DNA from: Apostichopus japonicus | Taxonomy: Eukaryota > Echinodermata > Holothuroidea > Aspidochirotida > Stichopodidae | Direction: 5' to 3' | Assembly: GCF_037975245.1 (NCBI RefSeq) | Contig: NC_092571.1 | Span: forward strand, 27,420,564-27,484,563 | Length of the DNA stretch: 64,000 nucleotides | Shown here: positions 46,826 to 58,129 of the stretch, one piece after another | How the letters are laid out: every line of letters begins with the position of its first letter | Numbering within the stretch: the first letter of the stretch is position 1 | The notes under the pieces: generated by a model | What the model was told of the DNA's origin: nothing | The model's input: only the letters and a program-made list of their open reading frames with translations | The model's database searches: none | Position numbers and translations under genes: made by a program

Positions 46826-47040
46826 TGAATATGAATATCAGTGGGCTTATAGTAGACCGAAGTAGTTAAGGAATTGCCATCCAACTTGACCAGAACATCT
46901 AGGAATGAAATTTGATGTTTGGAAACTTCGACAGAAAATTTAATGCTGTCATGAAAAGAATTAACATAATCAAAGAAAGACTTAAGAGATTCTTCACCAT
47001 GTGGCCAGACAAAAAATATATCGTCAATATATCTATAATA
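46826..47040 (-). mobile_element. Inverted 5' segment of a third Penelope-like element
   Basis: The minus strand encodes YRYIDDIFFVWPHGEESLKS, FFDYVNSFHDSIKF, VSKHQISFLDVLV and VYYKPTDIHIH, the RT core of a Penelope element distinct from copies A and B. Its far end repeats, in inverted orientation, the first 26 bp of the plus-strand piece at 47043-47068. Confidence 0.8.
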
Positions 47041-47042
47041 AT

Positions 47043-47963
47043 GTGGTCTATTATAAGCCCACTGATATTCATATGTATTTACACTTTAATAGTTTTCACC
47101 CACATAATCTCAAGAGTTCTATTGTTTACAGCCAATGCCTTAGACTTAAACGCATTTGCTCCAACCCATGTGATTTTAAACACCAGGTATCCATATTAAC
47201 TGGTTATTTCTTGAACGTCGGATACCCCCTTCACTTAATTAGACAGGGTATTTCCAGGGCCGACAAGTTGAGCCGTGAGGACTTATTAAAATACAAGTCT
47301 AAAAGTCCCAACACACGCATTCCGTTCGTTACCAGTTACAACCCCCTCATCAAATCTTTCATTCGCTCCATCAAACAGGAAATTGCTGTATTTCAAGACG
47401 ATCAGTCTGTAGGAGAATCGTTTAAGGTACCCCCCATGCTAGCATTTCGTCAACCCCCCAACCTTAAATTTCTTCTCACTTCCTCCAGACTCCCCCGCTC
47501 AGTTTCCACCTCCGCAGGCAATTTTCCTTGCGGTAAACCTAGATGCCAAATATGCCCCCATATTACCCCAGGCACCGTGGTCAAGATTCCCAATGTTGAC
47601 TTTAGTCTTAGACCCCCTTCCCTCTCTTGTGATTCTATTAATGTTATTTACATCTTCTATTGTGTACTTTGCAAAGAGGGCAATTATGTAGGTGAAACAG
47701 GCTCCCGATTCCGCTTACGTTTTAATAATCACAAAAAATCTATTCGTGATAATTTTGCAGGATTCCCAGTGTCCGAACATTTCAATCTTCATGGTCATTC
47801 TCTAAAAAACCTAAAATGTATTTTAATTGCCTCGAACTTCAAATCATCTACTGAACGTAAACGTAAAGAAATCGATTGGATCTTTCGTATTAAGTCTCAC
47901 ATCACCGGCCTGAACAAAGACTTGGGACCCTTTAACAACTACCAGTTCTACAAGCATATGTAA
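47043..47963 (+). pseudogene. Penelope-like GIY-YIG endonuclease region, 5'-truncated
   Basis: About 306 codons, uninterrupted. A conserved zinc-finger-like CGKPRCQICPHI precedes the nuclease. The GIY-YIG core is present as YIFYCVLC...GNYVGETG, with R-x-x-H (RLRFNNHKKSI), the EH...H region and the WIFRIKS end. The RT portion upstream is inverted away, so no complete enzyme is encoded. Confidence 0.85.
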
Positions 47964-48103
47964 TCCGTTCTTTGCTCCTTAATCCGCTTCCTGTATAGTC
48001 ATAGTTTATTTGGTTTTAATTCCATCATTGCAACTTACACTTATCTAGCGTCATACTTGCATTGTGTCACATTTTGTACTTCTCATTCGACTGCCAAGTA
48101 TTG

Positions 48104-48130
48104 CTGACGAAGGTCCCAGGGGGACCGAAA
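48104..48130 (+). ncRNA. Hammerhead ribozyme core, third Penelope element
   Basis: CTGACGA, a 6-bp stem II (GGTCCC/GGGACC, loop AGG) and GAAA on the plus strand, about 140 bp past the stop codon. It fits the CTGAnGA-stem-GAAA consensus exactly. The flanking helices I and III were not resolved. Confidence 0.7.
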
Positions 48131-48204
48131 ATTCCAATATATTTTCTAAAACTTACTCCTTATTTGTCAATTATGAGTCATATCTTATTTCTCTGGTTTT
48201 CTCT

Positions 48205-48209
<5 letters not shown>

Positions 48210-48249
<40 letters not shown>

Positions 48250-48266
48250 CATATATATATATATAT

Positions 48267-48336
<70 letters not shown>
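48210..48336. repeat. (AT)n microsatellite with CATA interruptions
   Basis: An AT array between the Penelope 3' end and an inverted repeat. Another array (48416-48550) lies between the arms, and a third (48633-48682) lies after them. Confidence 0.95.
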
Positions 48337-48340
<4 letters not shown>

Positions 48341-48466
48341 GAAAATCGTAATGAGTTGGAAAATCAAGAACAGTGAAAAAACTTTCAGCCTCCACCGGGA
48401 TTCGAACCACGGGCCTATATATATATATATAGGCTATATATATATAGGCTATATATATATATAGGC

Positions 48467-48550
<84 letters not shown>

Positions 48551-48627
48551 AAGGCCCGTGGTTCGAATCCCGGTGGAGGCTGACAGTTTTTTCACTGTTC
48601 TTGATTTTCCAACTCATTACGATTTTC

Positions 48628-48633
<6 letters not shown>
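48337..48633. repeat. Inverted pair of about 80-bp arms with tRNA-like B box
   Basis: The left arm 48337-48416 and right arm 48552-48633 are inverse copies differing at about one base. They are separated by an AT array. Each arm contains GGTTCGAATCC, a perfect RNA polymerase III B-box / T-arm core, but no A box or complete tRNA. The arms could be ends of a tRNA-derived SINE or a foldback element. Confidence 0.75.
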
Positions 48634-48686
<53 letters not shown>

Positions 48687-49452
48687 TGAAATAAAAACCA
48701 TTGCAGAATCATAATAAAACAGTTTAATGTGTACCTATACAGGTGATATTTACATATCTACATGCTTATTATATAATTTTTCCCTATACGCTCTCTCAAT
48801 AATTCTTAGGAAAAGTCTATACACACTTCAAGAATTGTACACTGGCAAACAACAATGAGATCAATGAGAAAAGACAGAATAAGACAAAAAACATTAACAC
48901 ATATATTTCACCTGTATGAAAGTTACTTATTAACAAGCATCTTAAATTGAAACCATCTGGGGTTCATATCACTTTTTTAGTACCTTTTTTTTATATAAAA
49001 TTACAATATATTTACAATTTTGATACTTTTATAGTATAATCAAGGAAATTTCAAAGTTTGAACCTGAAGTAAAAATACAAAGTTGTTTTTCCTTGTATGC
49101 ATATCTTTATTTTATTATTTCCCTATACTTCAGCACAATACAGTAGTTGAGATATGGAACAAAAATTGCACAGTATAAATGTAAAGCACGCCACCCTTTT
49201 CCCGATGCCTTTAGAAAGTTTTTTTTATTGTTAAATTACCGTATTTATTTGTTTGCCACAAAAGTACAAAGTGGAGGGAAGTCTTCCATAAAGCTTAAAA
49301 GCTTAACAATGTGGAAGACTCCCTGAAGAAAGAAAAGAAAAAACAAAATATATATATATATGTGTATGAATACATACATCTATGATATAAGTACAAATTA
49401 AATGTTCAATATATATATATAGTAATTACATACAGGTATAATTTAGTTTTAG

Positions 49453-52400
49453 TCAGTAACTAGCTATTATTTCCTTACAAAACCACTTCTTAAAGGATGT
49501 GACTGACTTTTTACTCTTTAAATCGTTCATTAGAAGATTCCATGTTTTTGTTGCACGGTTTTGTAGGCTTAAAGTTCCAATGGTGGTATTGTAGAGATTA
49601 TAGTGGGCATGATTAGCATGCCTCGTGTTATGATTATGTACATCTCTGTTACTGGTTAAAAAATTGTTAAAAGGCAGCTGGTAGTAATCCATTCCAGGTC
49701 TTGTAGGCAAATAATGCAAGCTTAACTTTAATGAGATCGTGCAATTTTAGTAAGTTGAGTTTCTTAAATAGGGGACTGGTGTGCTCACGTGGGGCTGAGT
49801 GTGTTATGTGACCATGGGCGGCGATCCGTATTTCCGAGTGGGGGGGATATGACCTTGTTGACTATCTAAGCGTAGCGCCACCATGAGTTGGCGCGAAGCG
49901 TACAAGAAAATTTTGGGATTTACAAACCCTCTAGATGGCCGGAAACGGCACTTCCCGAGGTTTCCAAGCGGCATATACCCAACTTTAAAATAGGGATATC
50001 ATGTCCGAAATATCTCATAATCAGGATCCAAAATACTTTTTTTATTTAAATTTCGGGTGTTATTTTGGGAAAATTGCCCCTGTCAATCTTGTTTCAGGCG
50101 CTACGTTAGAATGTTCGATAGCTCTTTTATATTATTCGATGAAGAAAATGGCCTCATGCTGGCTATTATAGGCCTATACACATGCAATACACAATTACAC
50201 ATAGTTACATTCATAGGTACCGATTGCTAGGGCATCCAGGTGAAACGTGTATTAAGCATTACCATGGTAACATGAGATTCTCAGCTGTTCGAGGGAACAT
50301 GTACGTGTGTAGGCCTACTATAGGGCCTATATGAATACTATGAGGGTGCATATATGTACTATATCAATACCGTGGGCGCAATAATACATTTTGTTACTAT
50401 AGTGCCAATGAAGCCTACAGTCAACTATTCAAGCTTTATAAAGACGGTTTATTTGAAAAGATCGCACTGCGTTTATGGTAGGCGAGAAATGAAGCTAAAA
50501 AAGAGCCGTGCATTCACGATAATGCATAAATGTAGGCATGAACAATTCTTATCCCTGGCATTTGGTGGGGGGGGGAGATATGGTGTATTACATCCCCTCC
50601 ACCCATTTTCATGGGGGGATATATCCCCCCCTTCCCCCCAGGATCGCCGCCCATGTATGTGACGAATGGCTGCCTTTTGGAGTATTATAAGATTGTTAAG
50701 GTTGGTGTTGTATGTACCAGACCATATAATGGAACAATAAGTGAGATGCAGGACAACCAGGGTCTGGTACAGTGTTCTGAGTATGTTTTCCGACAGATAA
50801 TATTTCAACTTAGAAAATATGCCAACATTCCGTGCAATTATACTGCAAATAGTTGAAATATGGTTGCGCCAGCTAAGTTTACAATCAATATTTACACCTA
50901 AAAACTTAGTAGTATAAACTTGCTTAATTATTTTCCCATCCATACATATATCTTTATTCCAAATAAGTGTATTACGAGTATTAAAGACAATGTAATTACT
51001 TTTTTGTACATTTAGTGATAATTTGTGGCTGAAAACCAATTACAGAATTTATTTAATTCATTTGAAACGTTGGAAGATAATGTGATTATGTCGTCGCTCT
51101 CGAAGAAAATACTGGTGTCATCAGCAAAGAGAATGATTTTGGCTAGTTTGGAGACATGACAAATATCGTTAATATATAGAATAAATAACAAAGGACCTAA
51201 GACTGAACCCTGTGGAACGCCGCAACGAATTTTAGCAAGATCGGATCTAGAGTTTTTATACAAGGTATACTGATATCTGTTTGAAATATAGCTTTCAAGC
51301 CAGTTGAGAGTACAGTAGTTCCTCTAATGCCGTATGAAAATAATTTATTGATAAGGATGGTATGATCGATCGTGTCAAACGCCTTCGAAAGGTCGAGGAA
51401 TACACCAATGCAATTTTTGCCATTATTAAGACTAGTATGTAAACTGTTAAGTGCATCTGCCAAAGCCAGTTCAGTAGAATGTTCGGGTCGAAAGCCGTAC
51501 TGTTCTTTACAGAGAATATTATATTGGTTAAGAAAATTAAATATGCGATTGAACATAAGTCGTTCTATGATTTTAGAAAAACAGGAAAGCAATGAAATCG
51601 GTCGATAATTCTCATATACATTTGAATCCCTTTTTTATAGATTGGTATAACCTTTGCAATTTTAAGTTTATCTGGGAATACGCCAGTGTTAAATGATAAA
51701 TTACATATATGGGTCAAAGGCTTAGCAATAAAAGGAATAACATTTTTTATAATACCAGGTTTGAAATCATCATATCCTGCTGCTTTATTGGGTTTCAAGT
51801 TGGAAGTTGCAATTTTAATTAGTTCTTCTTCAGTGACTGGGAAATTGAATGTGAATATTGAATGACTATTGTTATCACAGATGGTTTTATGTGATTTACC
51901 TTTGTTATTTATTTTACTAGCAAGCGATGGTCCAAGATTAACATAGAAATTGTTGAAGTTATTCGCAATGATATTTTCATCACTGGTTTCTTGGTCACCA
52001 TCTTTGAAAACAGCAGGATATGATGATTCTTTACGGTTATTGTGCAACATTTCATTAATAGTACGCCATGTATGGTTTGTGTTATTTCTGCTCTCATTAA
52101 ATTTATTGTCAAAATAGAGCTTTTTCGAAAGTCTGATTACTTGATTAAGCTTATTACGATACGTTGTATACATAGACTTGTACATAACTGTAGGAGACTT
52201 TAACTGACGTCTGTAAAGTTTGTGCTTCCTTTTAATGGAAGTCAAAATACCATTCGTAATCCATGGGTGTTTCTTTCTACGACGCTGTTTATGATTGATT
52301 TGGCGAATAGGAAAACAATTATAAGTTGAACTGAGATAATTAAAAAAGGTATTATAAGCAGAATTGACATAATTTTCGTTTAAAACATTATCCCAATATG

Positions 52401-53275
52401 TGTCCCTTATTTCAGAAGTAAACCGCTTTATGTTGTTAGTATTGTAATTACGTCTGGTGTTGTTAGATCTGATTTTCTTTCCTACCACTTTTAGAAATAT
52501 CGGAAAATGGTCACTTATATCAGTGATGAGAACCCCTGAAGTAATCGTAGAGTCATCATTTGTAATGAGGTTATCTATCAGGCTTGTAGTAATGCTACTA
52601 ATACGAGTTGGGACAGTTATTGTAGGGATGAATCCGTTCGAATAGAGAATATTTAAAAACGTAGTTGATTTGATTGCATTCGTTAAATCAATATTATAAT
52701 CTCCCATTATGTAGGTTTTACAGTTTTTATTCGAAATGATATTGAAAATATTTTCCAGATTAACATTAAACTCATCTAAAGAACCATTAGGTGGTCTGTA
52801 GACTATGTCGATAAGAAATTTATCTTTTGAATTTATGTTAGTAGCCTCTATAAAGAGAGATTCTATAGAATTATTAAAAATTGATAGGTCGGGTCTACAA
52901 ATAAAACATATCTTTATGTACAAATAGACAGACTCCACCGCCCCGTTTATTGCTACGATGTTTTTCAACAAGTTTGTAATTATCCAATTTTATGAGGGGA
53001 GAAAAATTATCATTGAACCAGGTTTCTGTGAATCCAATTACCGTAAAGTCATTAATTAATACAGAAATGAAAGTGTTGATATCGTCAAACTTATTGTTTA
53101 GGCTACATCTGTTGTGGTGGTACAGTGATATACCGTGATGAGGGGGCAGATTGTTATAGGAGTCTATGTTATGGTACTTACACGAGACATTATTTTCCCT
53201 GAGGCCGTTAATATCGTGGAGTATAGGTGACGCCATTAGTGATAACATTAAAATTGGTAAATAAGAGACTATCAA
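49453..53275 (-). pseudogene. LINE ORF2: endonuclease and reverse transcriptase, frameshifted
   Basis: Likely start ATG at 53248 (the frame opens two bases after the ORF1 stop). Endonuclease blocks: DFTVIGFTETWF, RGGGVCLFVHKD, VYRPPNGSLDEF, IMGDYNIDL, ISDHFPI. RT blocks: NKAAGYDDFKPGIIK, SCFSKIIERLMFNRI, EQYGFRPEHSTELAL, FLDLSKAFDTIDH, GVPQGSVLGPLLFILYIND, FADDTSIFFE. The C-terminus (NHNTRHANHAHYNLYNT) lies past the MITE. At least four frameshifts occur, near 52900, 51630, 51290 and 51035. The sequence style is that of the CR1/Daphne group. Confidence 0.85.
49813..50655. mobile_element. MITE inserted in LINE ORF2, 843 bp
   Basis: A perfect 15-bp TIR, CATGGGCGGCGATCC, and a perfect 8-bp target duplication, TATGTGAC (49805-49812 and 50656-50663). 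Removing it rejoins LINE coding sequence. The 8-bp duplication suggests a hAT-type mobiliser. No transposase is present. Confidence 0.93.
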
Positions 53276-53277
53276 TC

Positions 53278-54363
53278 TTATTTTGGTTCTGTTCGTTCCC
53301 TTTCCCTTGTGTGATATCGCCTGGTGGTTGTGACGTTGGGCCTGGGGATGTTCTTCCTCTGTTGCTGGTTTGTGCTATTCTTTTTTACGACTATCCAGTC
53401 TGCTCCGTCATTCGATGATAGGGTTCGCTTTATCTTTGCGCCGACTTGTTGATTTAATTCGCTCTCCGTTATCGGCTGAACTTTAGTCAGGTTAGAAGAC
53501 TGCCGACTTCTCTCTTTCAGGTCACTAATACATTCCTCATCTTTATCTTTTGTTAATACCCCAGTATTCGCAGGTCTCGATTCACTGTCCTGTGCTTCAT
53601 AAGTCGTTGGTTTCTCTGTGTCCTCATAAGTCGTTAGCTTGTCAATTGGGTTCTCGATTTCTGTGTCCTCATCCATTGTTTCCGTGTCGTCCTTTTCATC
53701 GCAATGGTAACTCGTGTGGCCCAGCTTGTTGCATTTGTAACAGAGGATTTCAGGACAGCGGTTCCTTGAATGCCCTTGTTGACCGCACTCTCTATACGTG
53801 TATTGTGGGCACTCTCGCATTATGTGATCATCTGATAAGCAGAGATTACACACCCGTGATTGTCCATTGTGCTTTAGTCTTAAGTGAGTTCCCTCTATAG
53901 TGATTGCGTACGGTAGAAACTTTACACTGTTTGGTAATTCGAGTCTAACGTATCTGATACCATTTTCTATGTTGGGGTAGTCTTCGTAATATTTACGTAC
54001 CCATGGGGATCTTAGTCTACATCCGTATTCTTCCAGTTTTCCGGAGATTTCATCATCGGTAATGTACATTTGGACTCCAAAAACACTTACGGTTATTATG
54101 GTCTTGGTCACTCCCATGATGTCACATACCTCATTCCCTATTTTTAATCCAGTTTCTTGAATAAGGTCTACATCTTCTTTGTTTTTTACCGTTAAGATCC
54201 ACTGTCCTTGAGTCTTGACACACCCGAGAATATTTTTCTTTCCAATGTCGTTGGCCAAAGACTTCAATATGTCCGTAGATTTAAAATTGGCATCAACAAG
54301 CTTCACACTGTTGGTTTTCAACACGAAACTATTTGGCGGCATTTTCGCGGATCCGGTACTCAT
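53278..54363 (-). CDS. LINE ORF1, nucleic-acid-binding protein with zinc knuckles
   Basis: The ATG at 54363 (MSTGSAKMPPNS) opens 361 codons to a TAA at 53278, uninterrupted. The middle has three knuckles: CNLCLSDDHIMREC (CX2CX4HX4C, intact), YRECGQQGHSRNRC (first cysteine replaced by tyrosine) and CYKCNKLGHTSYHC (intact). The C-terminus is acidic, then basic. Such ORF1 proteins package LINE RNA. The start was chosen because the frame upstream lacks an ATG. Confidence 0.8.
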   Translation of the reverse strand: MSTGSAKMPPNSFVLKTNSVKLVDANFKSTDILKSLANDIGKKNILGCVKTQGQWILTVKNKEDVDLIQETGLKIGNEVCDIMGVTKTIITVSVFGVQMYITDDEISGKLEEYGCRLRSPWVRKYYEDYPNIENGIRYVRLELPNSVKFLPYAITIEGTHLRLKHNGQSRVCNLCLSDDHIMRECPQYTYRECGQQGHSRNRCPEILCYKCNKLGHTSYHCDEKDDTETMDEDTEIENPIDKLTTYEDTEKPTTYEAQDSESRPANTGVLTKDKDEECISDLKERSRQSSNLTKVQPITESELNQQVGAKIKRTLSSNDGADWIVVKKNSTNQQQRKNIPRPNVTTTRRYHTRERERTEPK

Positions 54364-54600
54364 TTTCTGAGATAAAGCCTGGCGCCAAGTGGCGCCTTGG
54401 CACTTGTATCGTTTGAAAAAAAACTTGTACAAATTATATCAATGTTATGCCAAATTCGTAATAAAATCCTCCTGCTTCACAAGATAATGTTATATGCCTC
54501 AGAATGAGGCCAGAAATATGCACGAAAGACAGAAAATAAGTAAATAATCGAGAGCCGTTGAAGAGATGTTTCCGCTCTGATGTCAATGCAATGTCAATGA

Positions 54601-56289
54601 CATTGTCAATTCATTTTCAATAAATTCTTAAGGTGTTCTTTCAGTTCAGTTTATGGTCCATGAGTACAACAAGAAACTTCGTCACATAAACTCCTTCTAT
54701 GTGAACTCCATTCATAATAACGTCCAGATCAGCATTTAAAGGGCGATTGGTAAATAGCATGCAACTTATTTAGCTAACACCGAGAGATAGTTCATTGTTT
54801 ATAACTCTGTACAGTATCGCGATGTCGTCACTTGGAGACAAAAAACATCAGTACAAATCGAATAATTTGGATAAATTACACATGTCTTTTTATATGCAGC
54901 ATAAGTTGTTCACATGTCGTCAACAAGTATGAAATATTCAAATAAGACATTCGACTAATGTATTTGAGCCATTTAGTCATTAGGGCTTATTACACTAACC
55001 TCAGACAAAAAATACATTATTAGGCACTAGGTCAGATCATGTAATTATCTAATTAGTACGTATATGGCAATGCCAATCGTCGTTAATTTATTATACACAA
55101 ATACAGTTTAAAAATAGATCAGGAGGACCGGGATCGAATCCTTGCTAAGAGGGGGTCGTCTTGCTAATGTTATTTTTAACTTTTTTTCCATTTCAAAGCG
55201 TTATAACTTATTTGCCCGACAGTTCGTTTCTAATGTTTCTCTATGTCTCTATGCAGAATTGTAGATATCGATATGCAATACATTCCAATTGATATGATAC
55301 TTCCGTCATTGGTAGATTCAAAATCTCCAATCTGGATAAAACATATGTAAGAAAATAACATTCAACCGTATATTGATTTCAGCGTCACGTGAACACGAAT
55401 CTTTAGCCCATGAAGGATTTTTCTACAATTACCAGTTTGTCAGATGATGCAGCAGAGGATGTCGATGAACTTTCAATTCATTCCTAGCTACAGTCTACTG
55501 GTACATCTACTGGATTGTTGAATTCAATTTCACATCTTAATAATGTTTATTAAATGATTTGACAGTTCATCCGTTCAGGTACGTCATTAAGATTCGATGT
55601 TAGGGGAAGGTGTTGCACAAACTGACATTTTATGAGATGAAATTATTTGATTGTCCACACAAAACTGGCAAACATGAATCTATAGACTGAGTGGATCAAC
55701 GGATTGGACAATATATATAGTAGTTACATCATAATATCACTAATCTACCAGGATTTGTGGTTCTATTTATTTACAACGCTGAGTAGCAATTTCAATGAGT
55801 CAGAATTGATCCATGGCGTAATTTCACTGTACTATAAAGGCACAGAAGCAGGGGCGGTCTGGCCCATTGAGAAGCCGGGAAATTTCCCGGAGGCTCACTA
55901 ATATCGGGGCCTCGTGGTCCCTTCTTATGCTATTACCATAATATTCTTACAGCACAGTTGAAAGGGCATCTGGTCAATGCACAAACTTTATGGTTAATTT
56001 CAGATGAGATAATAATGATATAGATGTTCGTTGCAATACACCTATGCCTAGCATAGGAAACCAATATTTGACAATTAGAGGCCCCGATAAAGGTGCTCTT
56101 TTAATCAGTTCTGGAAATGAGGTCAATTTTCATATTCCTCCTTTCAAATGCATATACGATTTTGGCACTTCCACTTTACACCATGTCATATGTTGGAATC
56201 AACATCTGTAAGTTTATTCTTTTCAATTACTTTTTTTTTCCAAATTATCTCTATTGCATGGTTTTTACGTGGTTGAGGGGGCTTTTTCA
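54601..56289. other. No gene; possible hAT-type remnant near 55847
   Basis: No supported ORF. 'aggggcggtctggcccatt' at about 55849 resembles a hAT-type terminus, and GGCCCCGATA-like sequence recurs near 56081, but no matching inverse end or target duplication was found. Confidence 0.3.
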
Positions 56290-56882
56290 ATATGATGAAC
56301 AATCCCAGTGACAATATTCAAAATAGAATGTTAAAAACCATTACTTTTAAACATCGACGTTATCCTGCCAGTACTTTGCACAAAGACCTTGGTATTCGTA
56401 AGGTCAGCGACATTCATGTTCAAGATGTGTTCTTTTATTTATAAGTATATCAACAATATTCTCCCCGTGTCTTTAGTGATATTGTTAATCCCTGTAATTC
56501 CGCGTATATTCGTAACAGTACGAGGAATAATACCCATTTTTATGTTAGCAGACATCACACGAAACACGGTAAATTACTCTTGAATAACTACTGCTATAAA
56601 ACCTGGAAAGTGCTTCCAAATGATATAAAAACTGTAAAATTTTATTTAACGTTTATACGAAAACTCAAAGCCCACCTAATTGAAAACTACGCTGACTGAG
56701 TATTGATTATCTCATGTTTATTTATCTCTACTATTAATTGTTACCATCTTTCTTTTTTGTGTGTGTTATTTTCGGTCGCTAGCTCGATAAACTACTATTG
56801 TTTTTCTAGTGTCCTGTTTAAACTATACCACTTTGTTCTATTGTTCTTATGTATAGACGAAATAAATGAAATGAAATGAAAT
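56290..56882 (+). mobile_element. 3' end of a CR1-like LINE
   Basis: The plus strand reads, in broken frames, LHKDLGIRKVSDIHVQDVFF, RHHTKHGKLLLNNY and YKTWKVLPNDIKTVKFYLTFIRKLKAHLIENYAD, the last block of ORF2. It is followed by a 3' UTR and a (TGAAA)n tail (56862-56882). Homologous in style to the 49-54 kb element but in opposite orientation. Confidence 0.75.
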
Positions 56883-58129
56883 ATTGATAGCAGACCACCT
56901 GGAAAGAAGGTTGAGTGCAAAGATGACTTAACTGTTTTAAAAGAAAACAAGTCAACTTAAATAACGTCTCTTAACATTTTAATCGCATTATATCATGCAT
57001 AGTGGCCGAAAGCCATTAATATCCTTAACTTAAAACTGTTGGTAAGCAGCATTTGTTGGCGGTTAGCCGCATAGTTTGCATACAATAATTGATGTTATTT
57101 TTAAGATAGAACGTATTACGATGATTTTGCACTGTTCAACAACGTTCAACGAAACGTCTGTTAGCAAAAGGTGAAGGACATTAAATGTAACGCTACTCAT
57201 ACACAATTAAAACTCCAGTGCCTCCCTTTTTAACGCAAAATATTGCATATGTAACTTAGTTTAAAACAGATATTATCTCATGCTTACCCTTGGCTTAGGA
57301 GAAAGGATTAATGAATACAGGAATATAAATGTACTTTTATGCAATCTGTTTTAATTTGAACAATTGCCAGGCAACCATTTACAGGCTGTATAGATAACAT
57401 TCAACAGAAAACCGACGCGCACTTTCTGTCACAGATTCTTGAACTATTTTATGCTCCGAGGAAGTAAAAGAGCCACATGAAAAAGAAATTATCAGTTATC
57501 AATTACAATATGAAAAACAGTTGTTGAGCAAACCCTGTAATCTGACCATAGCAACAAAATAAAAATGCCGTGGAACGTTAAACACAGAATAAACTTAACC
57601 TTACTCAAAAGAATTCCTTATTTTAGAAGATGCGCTCAGTTTTATACGTGTTGAGACTTTGGCTATAGTAGGCCTACGACTTACTATCAACATTTAGGTG
57701 TTCTGCAAATGAATCCAGGGATAAAATGGAATTATTTACCCGATATGTCTCCAAAGCGTAGACAGAACCAACTTTCATAAGTAAGTATTATTGTAACTAT
57801 ACATTACAGAAGATGCGGTGACATTATCACACCTTACTTTACACACTGAGTTTTAATAGGTACAGTAACGTTATTGCTATATTCAAACTATAGCCTTTTG
57901 CTTAAAATTCTTACAAACTGTAAACACGTTACAATTTGTATTGATTTCAGTCAATGATTGTGTCATGAAGTTGTTGCTTAACAATTAACAGTTTCAGACA
58001 GTTCAGTATCACCGCAGCATTATCAAAATGCTCTCGTGAAGGCAGAATAAGCGGAAATACTATATGTGACTGTATATATTGCTATATGATGATTATTGTT
58101 TCACTGAAATATCTCTTTAAATATCATAC
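56883..58129. other. No gene recognised
   Basis: AT-rich, without supported features. Confidence 0.35.

Larger units (their letters stand above)
47041..48150 (+). mobile_element. Third Penelope-like element, plus-strand 3' part
   Basis: From VYYKPTDIHMYLHF onward it continues the RT C-terminus and the GIY-YIG nuclease (CDSINVIYIFYCVLCKEGNYVGETGSRF) in one open frame to a TAA at 47961, followed by a 3' region with a hammerhead core. Together with the inverted piece it forms a 5'-inverted, 5'-truncated copy. Confidence 0.88.
48684..54600 (-). mobile_element. Decayed CR1-like LINE with two ORFs
   Basis: On the minus strand it contains ORF1 (zinc knuckles), ORF2 (endonuclease, RT) with several frameshifts, and a 3' UTR from 49452 to about 48684. 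It is interrupted by an 843-bp MITE (49813-50655). The 5' end near 54600 is approximate. Confidence 0.82.

Noticed and set aside
47041-48150. Reading the GIY-YIG protein as a host repair nuclease
   Set aside because: Upstream RT sequence, the zinc-finger-like CGKPRCQICP and the downstream hammerhead place it in a Penelope element.
48400-48580. A tRNA gene around GGTTCGAATCC
   Set aside because: No A box, acceptor stem or anticodon arm; surrounding sequence is an AT array.
55847-56100. A complete hAT element starting at AGGGGCGGTCTGGCCC
   Set aside because: No matching inverse terminus or target duplication found.
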